The position numbers and the translations under genes were made by a program. Below are positions 42,916 to 51,400 of a DNA stretch of 64,000 nucleotides, piece by piece. This stretch comes from Anaerolineae bacterium (GTDB lineage: Bacteria; Chloroflexota; Anaerolineae; Aggregatilineales; Phototrophicaceae): the NCBI GenBank assembly GCA_022822305.1, contig JAJEBY010000003.1, positions 372,001-436,000 on the forward strand, given 5' to 3'. The notes under the pieces were generated by a model. It saw only the letters and a list, made by a program, of their open reading frames with translations, was not told where the DNA came from and did not search any database. Position 1 is the first letter of the stretch. Every line of letters begins with the position of its first letter.

Positions 42916-44847
42916 GTGGATTACCAATTTCTGGCCTGGTCGCTAGCCAGTTTTGCTTTCATAACCTTGGCTGCCTACAACATCGGGCGTATGGCCACGG
43001 TTTTGCATCTGCCCTTGATTACAGGCTACCTGGTGGCGGGCATCGTGGCGGGCCCCTTTATCTTGAAATTCATGGAAGCGCCCGATGTCGATGTATTGCG
43101 CTTCCTCGACGAAATCTCGCTGGCCTTCATCGCATTCTTCGCCGGCAGTGAAATGGCGATGGATGAGTTGCGCGGACGCCTGCGCAGCATCGCCTGGAAC
43201 ACCGTCACGCAAATCCTGGCCGTGTACATCGTGAGCGGCGCCGTCATACTGCTGCTGGCGGATTATGTGCCGTTCATGCAAGAGCTGTCCATACAGGGCA
43301 AGATTTCCGCGGCCCTTCTCGGCGGCACAATCTTGGCGGCCCGCTCGCCATCCTCAGCGATCGCCATCATCAACGAGATGCGCGCGCGCGGTCCTTTCAC
43401 CAAGACCGTCCTCGGCGTGACCCTGGTCAAGGATGTGCTGATTGTCGTCTTGTTCGCCTTCAGCACATCCGTGGTAGCGACATTGTTGACCGGGCAACAA
43501 TTTGATCTCGGCTTCATCCTGCTCGTCGGTTTTGAAGTACTGGCGTCGATTGGCCTGGGAATTCTCGTAGGCATGGTCATCGTGCTGGTGTTAAAAACGC
43601 ATTGGGAAGAATGGATCAAGATTCCCGTCATCTTGTTCATCGGTTACCTGGTATTCGCTTTTTCCACGGAGCTGCGTCATTTCAGTCACGACAATCTGCC
43701 TGTCGAATTGCTCTTTGAGCCGCTGCTGATTTGTATGGTGGCGAGCTTCTGGCTCACCAACCGGACACAATATCGCCTCGAACTGCGTCATCTGCTGCAT
43801 CGCGTAGAGATGCCCATCTACGTCATCTTTTTCACGCTCATCGGCTCGTCGCTGGATATCGGCATCGTGATGACCATCCTGCCAGTTACCGTGATCATAT
43901 TTTTGGCGCGACTGGCGGCGCTGTTTATCGGGGGTTATATCGGCGGCGCGGTGGCGGGCGATCCGGCGCAATTCAATCGCCTGACCTGGATGGCATATAT
44001 CACGCAAGCCGGTGTTGGCTTGGGTTTGGCTAAAGAAGTCGCCATCGAGTTTCCGGTGCTCGGCAACGATTTCACCACGCTGATGGTGGCGGTGATCGTG
44101 CTCAGTCAGCTGGCGGGTCCGCCGTTTTTCAAGTTTGCCATCCGGCTGGTGGGCGAATCCCATCTCCCCAAGGATATCAAGGACGACGAGATTCTGGATG
44201 TGGTCATCGTCGGCATCGAGAATCAATCGCGGCAACTGGCCGAACGGCTGCTGGCGCATGGCTGGCGAGTCAGACTGTTGGATACCGACCAGTCGCATGT
44301 CTCGTCGCTGGCGGCATCGGACGGGCTGCGGCACGAACACTGGCTGCCGGAAATCACGGCCGAGAGCGTGCGCGAGCTGATCGAGCCCAAGACCGAAGTC
44401 GCGGTCACCTTGCTGTCCAGCGATGAAGACAGCTTGAAACTGTGTCAAATCTTCTATGAAGAATTCGGCGTCACGCGTCAGATCGCGCGCCTGCACAGCT
44501 TCGCCTTAGTCGATGAATTCCGCGAGCTGGGCGTGCATGTGCTGAATCCGGCCAACGCAATGGTTCATTTGCTGGATCACTTTGTGCGAGCGCCGCAGTT
44601 GGCGACGATGGTCTTCGAAGACGATCCCGAACACGATGTCGTTCAAGTCACGATAACCGATCCCGCCGTCGATGGCTTGCACCTGCGCGAACTGATCCTG
44701 CCTGACGATGTCCTCGTGATGTCGATTGTCCGGCGCGGGCATTCCATCGTGCCGCACGGCTATACCAACTTGCATCTGGAAGACGAAGTGACCCTGATCG
44801 GACCGACCGACAGCCTGGAAGAAGTCCAGCTGAAGTTGGGCTATTGA
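42916..44847 (+). CDS. CPA2-family cation/proton antiporter with TrkA domains
   Basis: A 643-residue protein: about twelve helices in residues 5-410 (NhaA fold, with ITGYLVAGIVAGP and AYITQAGVGLGLAKEVA), then a TrkA-N-like Rossmann domain (about 430-545, VVIVGIENQSRQLAERLLAHGWRVRLLDTD) and a TrkA-C domain to the end. It is of the KefB/KefC or GerT type and would exchange K+ or Na+ for protons under nucleotide control. The Rossmann glycine motif is G.E.QSR, so nucleotide preference is uncertain. It starts with GTG after AGGA. Confidence 0.9.
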   Translation: MDYQFLAWSLASFAFITLAAYNIGRMATVLHLPLITGYLVAGIVAGPFILKFMEAPDVDVLRFLDEISLAFIAFFAGSEMAMDELRGRLRSIAWNTVTQILAVYIVSGAVILLLADYVPFMQELSIQGKISAALLGGTILAARSPSSAIAIINEMRARGPFTKTVLGVTLVKDVLIVVLFAFSTSVVATLLTGQQFDLGFILLVGFEVLASIGLGILVGMVIVLVLKTHWEEWIKIPVILFIGYLVFAFSTELRHFSHDNLPVELLFEPLLICMVASFWLTNRTQYRLELRHLLHRVEMPIYVIFFTLIGSSLDIGIVMTILPVTVIIFLARLAALFIGGYIGGAVAGDPAQFNRLTWMAYITQAGVGLGLAKEVAIEFPVLGNDFTTLMVAVIVLSQLAGPPFFKFAIRLVGESHLPKDIKDDEILDVVIVGIENQSRQLAERLLAHGWRVRLLDTDQSHVSSLAASDGLRHEHWLPEITAESVRELIEPKTEVAVTLLSSDEDSLKLCQIFYEEFGVTRQIARLHSFALVDEFRELGVHVLNPANAMVHLLDHFVRAPQLATMVFEDDPEHDVVQVTITDPAVDGLHLRELILPDDVLVMSIVRRGHSIVPHGYTNLHLEDEVTLIGPTDSLEEVQLKLGY

Positions 44848-44923
44848 GTAAGAAACCGTAGCGGCGGCGCTTCACTTAAGTTGAGCATTCATCACAGATT
44901 TACGTCGGCGGAGGACAATCGGC

Positions 44924-46276
44924 ATGACTCAACTGCCAGTGGCGATAATCGGCGGCGGGCCCGTGGGCTTGGCGGCGCTGGCGCATCTGCTGGAACGCGG
45001 CCAGGAAGCGATTCTATTGGAAGCGGGCGCCGCCATCGGCGCAAATGTGCTGGCCTGGGGGCACGTGCGCATGTTTTCGCCCTGGGAATACAATATCGAC
45101 GCCGCCTGCGCCAGACGCCTGGAAGCGACGGGCTGGCGCCCTCCCCCAGCGGATGAATTGCCGACCGGCGCCGACTTGGTCGAGCGCTACCTGCGTCCGC
45201 TGGCCGACCTTCCCGAGCTGCGCGCGCGCATTCGCACCGGCCTCCGCGTGATGGCAGTCAGCCGGCAGCGGCACGACAAAGTCAAAGACGCCGGTCGCGA
45301 GACATCGCCCTTTCAGCTGCAAATTCGCGCTGAGGACGGGACCGAATCCCTGATCGAAGCGCGCGCCGTGATCGATGCCTCCGGCAGCTGGCACAATCCC
45401 AATCCGCTGGGCGCGAATGGATTGCCCGCTTTGGGCGAACGCGCGCTGCGTCCGCGCATCACCTACGGCATTCCCGATGTCCTGAATCATGAGCGCCCGC
45501 GTTTCGCCGGGCGGCGCGTCATGGTGGTTGGGTCCGGGCATTCGGCGATCAATGTGCTGCTCGATCTAATGCGCCTGCGCCAAGAATATGCCGAGACGGC
45601 GATCATCTGGGCCATGCGCGGCGACAATCTGCAGAAGGTCTACGGCGGCGGCGAAAACGACGCTCTGGAAGCGCGCGGCCAGCTGGGTCTGCGGATAAAG
45701 GCGGCGGTGGAAGCGGGCGCGCTGGAGATCCTGGCGCCATTTCAGATCGATAGCATCGAGGCGATTGACGATGGCCTGCGCGTCAGCGGCAAGTTGAATG
45801 GCGCCGAAGTCAGCGTGACGACCGATGAGCTCATCGTATGTACCGGCACACGACCCGAGCTGAACATGCTGCGCGAGCTGCGACTTGATCTCGATCCGAC
45901 GGTGGAAAGCAGCCGGACCCTGGCGCCGCTGATTGACCCCAATTTGCATAGTTGCGGCACGGTGCGGCCGCATGGCGAGGCCGATTTGCGCCAGCCGGAG
46001 AAAGATTTTTATATCGTGGGCATGAAGAGTTACGGTCGCGCGCCGACCTTCTTGATGGTGACCGGTTACGAGCAGGCGCGCTCAATTGCGGCGGCGCTGG
46101 CCGGCGATTGGGAAGCGGCGCGAGACGTCCGGCTCGTCCTGCCCGAGACCGGCGTCTGCGTCACCGAATTCGCGGCCGCGGACGGCTGCTGTACAATCGA
46201 TGATATCTGCTGCGCGCCGGCAAACGTTGCCATCGGCGAGATACCGCTGATCGCCATCGGCAGCAATCTGGATTAG
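44924..46276 (+). CDS. FAD-dependent oxidoreductase with cysteine-rich tail
   Basis: A 450-residue flavoprotein with the FAD motif AIIGGGPVGLAALAHLLERG at the N-terminus and an NAD(P)H motif VMVVGSGHSAINVLLDL near residue 202. TFLMVTGYEQARSIAAALAG is the second FAD-contact helix. It resembles flavin monooxygenases and the thioredoxin-reductase-like flavoproteins often found with arsenic genes. The C-terminal tail has Cys412, the pairs Cys422-423 and Cys429-430, which look like a thiol or metalloid-binding site. No ars gene is adjacent. The reaction is unproven. Confidence 0.82.
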   Translation: MTQLPVAIIGGGPVGLAALAHLLERGQEAILLEAGAAIGANVLAWGHVRMFSPWEYNIDAACARRLEATGWRPPPADELPTGADLVERYLRPLADLPELRARIRTGLRVMAVSRQRHDKVKDAGRETSPFQLQIRAEDGTESLIEARAVIDASGSWHNPNPLGANGLPALGERALRPRITYGIPDVLNHERPRFAGRRVMVVGSGHSAINVLLDLMRLRQEYAETAIIWAMRGDNLQKVYGGGENDALEARGQLGLRIKAAVEAGALEILAPFQIDSIEAIDDGLRVSGKLNGAEVSVTTDELIVCTGTRPELNMLRELRLDLDPTVESSRTLAPLIDPNLHSCGTVRPHGEADLRQPEKDFYIVGMKSYGRAPTFLMVTGYEQARSIAAALAGDWEAARDVRLVLPETGVCVTEFAAADGCCTIDDICCAPANVAIGEIPLIAIGSNLD

Positions 46277-46384
46277 CGGGCATACGCAACCCCATCCCCT
46301 CCCAAAGACCATGTCGCTTGCGAGCGTGCGCGGCAAAGTCTATCATCTTAAGTGTAGCCAGCCTAACGGAGAAAGGTGTGCATC

Positions 46385-46888
46385 ATGGCGCATATCATGG
46401 TGGAACAGTTGCGATTCGCGCGAAGCGAGTTTCTGCGCTGCCTGGATGGATTGAGCTTGCAGGATGCCTATGTTCGGCATGATCAAATGAACTGCATCAG
46501 TTGGATCATCGGCCACCTGGCGGCTCATGAAAATCAAGTCTTCGTTTTTCTGGCGCAGGGAAAAGTGATCCAGCCCGATTTGCGCAAAACCTGCGGTTAC
46601 GGCAGTCCGCCATCGACGCCGAAACTGGATGAGATGTGGGCGGCCTGGCGCGAGGTGACCGCTAGCGCCGATATCTTTCTCGATAGCTTGACCACGGAAA
46701 GGCTAAGCGAGCATTTTCAGTGGAAAGGCGAGCCGCTGGAAGAATCCATCGGCACCATGCTCTATCGCGCGACCTATCATATCTGGTTCCATCTGGGCGA
46801 GGCGCACGCCATCCGGCAGATGCTGGGACATCGCAACCTGCCCGATTTCGTCGGCAAGCTGACGGACGCGCGCTATCGTCCGGAGTGA
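46385..46888 (+). CDS. DinB-family protein
   Basis: A 167-residue four-helix-bundle protein. The metal-binding histidines typical of DinB/YfiT appear in SWIIGHLAAHE and YHIWFHLGEAHAIRQMLGH. Members act as thiol-dependent transferases or hydrolases, often for bacillithiol or mycothiol. The start is ATG 46385 after GGAGAAAGG; GTG 46376 is too close to that site. It precedes the amidotransferase gene by 12 bases and probably shares its mRNA. Confidence 0.85.
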   Translation: MAHIMVEQLRFARSEFLRCLDGLSLQDAYVRHDQMNCISWIIGHLAAHENQVFVFLAQGKVIQPDLRKTCGYGSPPSTPKLDEMWAAWREVTASADIFLDSLTTERLSEHFQWKGEPLEESIGTMLYRATYHIWFHLGEAHAIRQMLGHRNLPDFVGKLTDARYRPE

Positions 46889-46900
46889 GCGAGACCAACG

Positions 46901-47623
46901 ATGAGACGCGTCCGCATCGGCATCACCACCGGATTCGAAGACGGTCGACAGACCCTAGATGTGCGATATGGGCAAGCGGTGTCAACGGCGGGCGGCATCC
47001 CGTTGATTGTCCCGCTACTGCAAGACGCCGAGACCGCGCGCGCCTTCGCAGCGCTCTTGGACGGCATGATCATCACCGGCGGCGCGGGCATCACGCGCGG
47101 ACTGATCGGCCAATTGCCGCCGGATTTGCCGCCGGTTGATCGCGCGCGCGACCGCAGCGACGCCCTGATTTATCGCGCCATGAGCGATCGACCGCTGCTC
47201 GGTATCTGTTATGGCATGCAATTTGTCAATGCGATGGCGGGCGGCGCCATTTACGGCGATGTCCAGGCGCAAGCCGGCGCTGACGTCCACAGCGCAGAAC
47301 GTGGCGCGACCGATCATGAAATAGCGATCAAAAGCGGTTCGGCTCTGCATTCGATCATGGGATGTGACAGGATACTGACCAACAGCTTCCACATTCAGGC
47401 CATCGTCAATCTCGGCGCGGGATTGAGCGCCTCCGCGTGGACGGCTGACGGCGTGATCGAGGCGCTTGAGTCGGAAGACGGGCGCGTCGTCGGCGTGCAG
47501 TTTCATCCCGAACGCATGGGCGCGATCGGGCTGCCGATTATCGCGAATCTCGTGGAACGCGCCGCCTCGCGCGCTCCCTCAATCCCTCCCCCATCCCATG
47601 AAGACGTAGGGACGACTCTGTGA
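46901..47623 (+). CDS. Class I glutamine amidotransferase-like hydrolase, second member
   Basis: A 240-residue peptidase C26-family enzyme with nucleophile Cys in LLGICYGMQFVNAMAGG and the His-Glu pair in VQFHPE. GMIITGGAGITRGLIG replaces the usual TGG.DI.P.. loop. The hydrolase function on a gamma-glutamyl amide is inferred from family. The last six codons and the stop (47606-47623) lie largely inside a class 1 palindrome, so the natural C-terminus appears to have been rewritten by a repeat insertion. Confidence 0.85.
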   Translation: MRRVRIGITTGFEDGRQTLDVRYGQAVSTAGGIPLIVPLLQDAETARAFAALLDGMIITGGAGITRGLIGQLPPDLPPVDRARDRSDALIYRAMSDRPLLGICYGMQFVNAMAGGAIYGDVQAQAGADVHSAERGATDHEIAIKSGSALHSIMGCDRILTNSFHIQAIVNLGAGLSASAWTADGVIEALESEDGRVVGVQFHPERMGAIGLPIIANLVERAASRAPSIPPPSHEDVGTTL

Positions 47624-47630
47624 GTCGCCC
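47609..47630. repeat. Dispersed palindrome, class 1, overlapping a stop codon
   Basis: GGGACGACTC, loop TGT, GAGTCGCCC (one bulged A). The amidotransferase stop TGA is at 47621-47623, inside the element. Confidence 0.7.
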
Positions 47631-47653
47631 ATTTTAAATCTATCGGCTGTTGC

Positions 47654-47674
47654 GGGCGAGCTGATAGCTCGCCC
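47654..47674. repeat. Dispersed palindrome, class 1
   Basis: GGGCGAGCT, loop GAT, AGCTCGCCC: a perfect 9-3-9 hairpin followed by CTACA. Confidence 0.8.
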
Positions 47675-47696
47675 CTACATTCTCTCGCGCTAAGGC

Positions 47697-47717
47697 GGGC
47701 GACCTGATAGGTCCCCC
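47697..47717. repeat. Dispersed palindrome, class 1
   Basis: GGGCGACCT, loop GAT, AGGTCCCCC with one mismatch, followed by CTACA. It is the third element in about 110 bases. Confidence 0.7.
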
Positions 47718-47830
47718 TACATGGCTTGATTGTTATTGTTGAAGTAGCGCGAAAATGCGGCAATATCCTGTGTAAGACCTCGCAGAATTATGACAATACT
47801 ACGATTTACGTTCCAATTCGGGCGCGGCGA

Positions 47831-47880
47831 CGCTCCCCTTCCCTAGCTTGCTGGGGAAGGGGGCGGGGGATGGGGTAGAA
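47831..47880. repeat. Class 2 dispersed repeat
   Basis: CCCTTCCC pairs with GGGAAGGG, followed by GGGGGATGGGGTAGAA. Bases 47831-47855 are the reverse complement of 26109-26133. The rest of the 370-base gap around it holds no gene. Confidence 0.7.
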
Positions 47881-47993
47881 TTCTGGCGGCTATGCTGTTA
47901 CGCCTGTCAAGCCTTACATCCGTTCTGCTTGGATTGGGTACTACCGGCCGAGCGCATTCTGCGCCGTCACCACTCCCGAACTGCCGCCGCGAT

Positions 47994-49013
47994 TTACAGC
48001 ATTCCGATCAGTCGGGTGAGCCAATTGTGCTTGATGTAGCCGCGCTCGGCGTACCAGCCCCAGGTGTCGCGCAGGCTCGTTTCAATATCGTATTCGGGCG
48101 CGCACAAGTCGCGCCGCGCTTTGCCGCCATCGAAGTAGACGAAACTGCTGCCCAGCCGCGTCTGATTGGCATCCATCGGCGTGTGGATACCCAGCCCGCG
48201 AGCGGCTTCGATCAAACGAGCGATCGGTTCCAGCAGCGCGTCCGGCGTGGAGAACATCGGCGCGCGTACGCCACAAGCGCGAGCGATCAGCCTGAACCAT
48301 TCGCGGTAGCTGAGGTTGGCGTTGGTCAGGATGTAGCGTTCGCCGCTGCGGCCGCGCTCGATGGCATGGATATGCGCCCGCGCCACATCGCGAACATCAA
48401 TGACCGAGAGTCCACCAGAAGAAATCGGCACGGTCCAGCCATAGCGTGCGGTCTCGATGATGAAGCTGCCGGAGATGGCGTTCAAATCGCCCGGGCCAAT
48501 GATAACGGCGGGATTGAGGATGACGACATCGAGTCCGTCAGCGACGAATTCGGACACGACTTCTTCCGCCTTCACTTTGGTCCAGGCGTAATAGAAGCGC
48601 CCCGGCGGCATGTTGAAAGGCGCGTTTTCGTCAGCGAGTTGGCCTTCGGGCAGAATGCCGATGGTGGAGGCGCTGCTGGTGAAAATCACGCGCCGGACGC
48701 CAGCCGTCTGCGCCGCGGACAAGACATTGCGCGTGCCATCAACATTAATCCGCCACAGCGCGGATTTGTCGTCGTCTTTCCAATAATCGGCTTTGGCGGC
48801 GACATGAAAGACGATCTCGCAACCCTCGCAGGCGCGTTCAAGCGAATCCATGTCGTCAAGGTCGCCACGCGCCGCTTCAAACTGAAGCCCCTCCAGCGCT
48901 TCCAGTTTGGCCAGCGAGCGATACAGCACGCGCGGCGCCGCACCCTCCGCGTTGAGCGCCCGAACAATGTGCGAGCCGACGAACCCGGTAGCGCCGGTGA
49001 TCAGCATCTTCAT
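47994..49013 (-). CDS. NAD-dependent epimerase/dehydratase (HpnA / dihydroflavonol-reductase-like)
   Basis: A 339-residue extended short-chain dehydrogenase. It has the NAD(P) motif GATGFVGSHIVRAL at the N-terminus, the catalytic Ser-Tyr-Lys set in FTSSASTIG and YYAWTKVKAE, and the substrate-loop NPAVIIGPGD. It is close in pattern to the 3-beta-hydroxysteroid / dihydroflavonol reductase group and to the hopanoid-linked HpnA. No hopanoid gene is nearby. It may act on a nucleotide sugar or on a sterol-like ketone. Confidence 0.87.
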   Translation of the reverse strand: MKMLITGATGFVGSHIVRALNAEGAAPRVLYRSLAKLEALEGLQFEAARGDLDDMDSLERACEGCEIVFHVAAKADYWKDDDKSALWRINVDGTRNVLSAAQTAGVRRVIFTSSASTIGILPEGQLADENAPFNMPPGRFYYAWTKVKAEEVVSEFVADGLDVVILNPAVIIGPGDLNAISGSFIIETARYGWTVPISSGGLSVIDVRDVARAHIHAIERGRSGERYILTNANLSYREWFRLIARACGVRAPMFSTPDALLEPIARLIEAARGLGIHTPMDANQTRLGSSFVYFDGGKARRDLCAPEYDIETSLRDTWGWYAERGYIKHNWLTRLIGML

Positions 49014-49086
49014 CGCCTGTGCATTTTCCTTGAGCGAGTCGCCCTATCCTATTCGCAATCCGCCGATTATCAACATCGTCCCGCGC

Positions 49087-49746
49087 CTAGAGCACGATCA
49101 TGCCCAGCCGCGTGGCGCGCACCACGGCCTCGGTGCGGCTCTGGGCATCAAGCTTGGTCATGATGGCGTTGACGTGAAACTTGACCGTATGTTCGGTGAT
49201 GCCCAGCGTCAGCGCGATGGCTCGGTTTGTCAGCCCCTGCGCCAGCAATTGCAACACTTCGTGCTCGCGCGCGGTTAAGGGCGTGGCCGGCGCCCCGGAC
49301 GGCGGCTGCGCGGCGGCGATTGGCAGGGCGCTGTACCCAGGATCAAGCACGACCAAGCCATGATCGAGCGCGCGCAAGGCCGCGTCAATAGCATCAAGTT
49401 CGCTTTCCCGCGGCAAAAGCGCGAAGCTTGCGCTCGAGGACAAGACGCGCCACAGCGACCCCAGCGTCTCATCGGTTTCGTCCTCGCCCACCAGCGCCAG
49501 CACCGGCGCGACGCCTGCCAGCGAAGCCAACGCTTCGGTCAGTTCGCCGGTTTGCCATCCCAGGTCAATCACCAGGATATCCGGTTGAAGGCGCTCGACA
49601 TCCGCGATCAGGCTGTCGCCATCGCTTTGTGCGGCAACCATCCAGCCGCGCTCGCCCAGCAGCGCCGCCAAACCCGCGCGCGCCAGCAAGTTATCGGCGA
49701 TGATCAGCAATCGTGGGTCGTTGCGCGGCAGCGGCTGGGAAGACAT
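49087..49746 (-). CDS. LuxR-type response regulator
   Basis: A 219-residue regulator. The receiver domain (about 12-120) has DILVIDLG at the phospho-acceptor strand, giving an Asp in the right position. The C-terminal LuxR helix-turn-helix is clear (TPLTAREHEVLQLLAQGLTNRAIALTLGITEHTVKFHVNAIMTKL). The frame extends to 49890, but ATG 49746 lies seven bases after TGGTATGCT, an extended -10-like box, and no Shine-Dalgarno site is seen, so a leaderless transcript is possible. No histidine kinase is adjacent. Confidence 0.85.
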   Translation of the reverse strand: MSSQPLPRNDPRLLIIADNLLARAGLAALLGERGWMVAAQSDGDSLIADVERLQPDILVIDLGWQTGELTEALASLAGVAPVLALVGEDETDETLGSLWRVLSSSASFALLPRESELDAIDAALRALDHGLVVLDPGYSALPIAAAQPPSGAPATPLTAREHEVLQLLAQGLTNRAIALTLGITEHTVKFHVNAIMTKLDAQSRTEAVVRATRLGMIVL

Positions 49747-49906
49747 GAGACATAGCATACCAGCCCGATGCCAGCCGCGAAAAGGATTGCCGCTCGCCAG
49801 ACGGAACGGCCCGAGCGCTACGCCTGTGAACGAGCGCGCCGGACGCGATGGCAATTGGACGCAACATCCAGGAAATCGGGGGTTTCGCATGCTGCTGCTA
49901 TACTTG

Positions 49907-49956
49907 CTATAATGTGGCGCGCAGAGCAGTTGAAATGCTCCGCAATTTGATATAAT
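49907..49956 (+). promoter_or_regulatory. cfa: Two promoter-like elements of the cyclopropane-fatty-acid synthase gene
   Basis: An extended -10 box TGCTATAAT (49907-49915), and further on TTGAAA (49930-49935) with TATAAT (49951-49956) at a short 15-base spacing. Two start points would allow growth-phase or stress control. Confidence 0.5.
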
Positions 49957-49982
49957 CCTCGGCGTGCGGGAGGAAGCGAACG

Positions 49983-51299
49983 ATGGTTAACGTGCAGGTC
50001 ACCGTTCAGGACCGATATGTTGAGCCGACATTGGATTTGTTGCAAGGCGTATTCGCCGGTTATCCCGGCCGCGATTTCGCGGTGCGTTTATGGGATGGCA
50101 CAGTCTGGGAGCCGCAAGGCGCTGCCGAACATCGCTTCACCATCGTGCTCAATCATCCCGCGGCTTTGCGCAAGATGTTTTTTCCGCCGACCGAGCGCCG
50201 CCTGGGCGAAGCCTATATGTTCGGCGACTTCGAAATCGAAGGCGAACTCTACGAAGCGATTTATTTGGCGCGCTATTTGTGGGAGGGCTGGAGCTGGAAA
50301 GATACCTTGCGTTTTGCGCCCAAGCTGCTTCGTATGCCGACGCGCTCCGGCATGAGCAACGAACAGATCGCGCAGGTATCCGGCCAGAAGCACTCGGTCA
50401 ATCGCGACAAGCAGGCGATCCAATATCACTACGATGTCTCCAACGAGTTTTATCAATTGTGGCTGGACGACAAGATGGTCTATTCCTGCGCCTATTTCGC
50501 CGATCCAGGCGAGAGCATTGATGCCGCGCAAAGCCGCAAACTGGATTACATTTGCCGTAAATTGCGCCTGCAGCCGGGCGAGCGACTGCTGGATATCGGT
50601 TGTGGCTGGGGCGCGCTGATCATTCACGCGGCGCAGCACTACGGGGTCGAGGCGCTGGGCGTCACCTTGAGCGAGAAACAGCTGGCGCTGGCCAACGAAA
50701 GGATCGCCGCCGCCGGCCTGGCCGATCGCTGCCGCGCCGAGCTGCTGGATTATCGCCACGTCGATGAATCGCAGCCCTTCGACAAGATCGTCAGCATAGG
50801 CATGGTGGAGCATGTCGGGCGAGAGAATCTGGGCATTTACTTCGAGAAAGCCTACCGCCTGCTGAAGCCGGGCGGCGTCTTCCTCAATCACGGCATCACG
50901 CTCTTGAGCGCGCCCTTCGAATCGCTGTACGAGGCGAAAGATTCCTTCGTGCAGCAATACGTCTTCCCCGATGGCGACAGCCAGCCGATCCAATACGTGC
51001 TCGATGTGGCCGCCAAAGCCAATTTTGAGGTGCGCGATGTCGAGAGCCTGCGCGAGCATTATGCGCTGACGCTGAAGAATTGGCTGCAGCGCTATGAGGC
51101 CCATACCGATACCATCCTCGATATGATGGGGCCACAAGGTTATCGGCAGTGGCGCATCTATCTGGCCGGCGCCCGCTGGGTCTTTGAATCCGGCTACAAC
51201 TCCATACATCAGGCGCTGCTCTACAAGTCGCTCGATGGCAGAACCGCGCACGGCTACCTGCCGCTGACCAGAGACGACTGGTATCAAGACGGCCCCTAA
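49983..51299 (+). CDS. cfa: Cyclopropane-fatty-acid-phospholipid synthase family protein
   Basis: A 438-residue SAM enzyme. It has an N-terminal lipid-binding part (about 1-130), then QYHYDVSNEFYQLWLDDKMVYSCAYF, motif I LLDIGCGWGALIIHAA, and VSIGMVEHVG with the catalytic Glu/His region. The C-terminal W...R.IYLAGARWVFESGY is conserved. It adds a methylene bridge to unsaturated acyl chains of membrane lipids, a stress and envelope adaptation. A GGAGG site precedes ATG 49983. Confidence 0.93.
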   Translation: MVNVQVTVQDRYVEPTLDLLQGVFAGYPGRDFAVRLWDGTVWEPQGAAEHRFTIVLNHPAALRKMFFPPTERRLGEAYMFGDFEIEGELYEAIYLARYLWEGWSWKDTLRFAPKLLRMPTRSGMSNEQIAQVSGQKHSVNRDKQAIQYHYDVSNEFYQLWLDDKMVYSCAYFADPGESIDAAQSRKLDYICRKLRLQPGERLLDIGCGWGALIIHAAQHYGVEALGVTLSEKQLALANERIAAAGLADRCRAELLDYRHVDESQPFDKIVSIGMVEHVGRENLGIYFEKAYRLLKPGGVFLNHGITLLSAPFESLYEAKDSFVQQYVFPDGDSQPIQYVLDVAAKANFEVRDVESLREHYALTLKNWLQRYEAHTDTILDMMGPQGYRQWRIYLAGARWVFESGYNSIHQALLYKSLDGRTAHGYLPLTRDDWYQDGP

Positions 51300-51400
51300 G
51301 CCGAAGCAGGCGCGCCCGCGCTTGAGCCGGGACGCATCCGCCAAACTTGTCATGTATCCGCCATGCCCGTATCATTAGCTAGAGGTTCGAGGGCCGTGAT

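Noticed and set aside
9347..47717. CRISPR array
   Set aside because: The repeated palindromes are dispersed singly or in small groups with irregular spacing and differing arms; no direct-repeat/spacer pattern.
47892..49163. A 423-codon plus-strand frame
   Set aside because: Antisense to the epimerase/reductase gene; arginine-rich and without motifs.
50088..51353. A 421-codon minus-strand frame
   Set aside because: Antisense to the cyclopropane-fatty-acid synthase gene.
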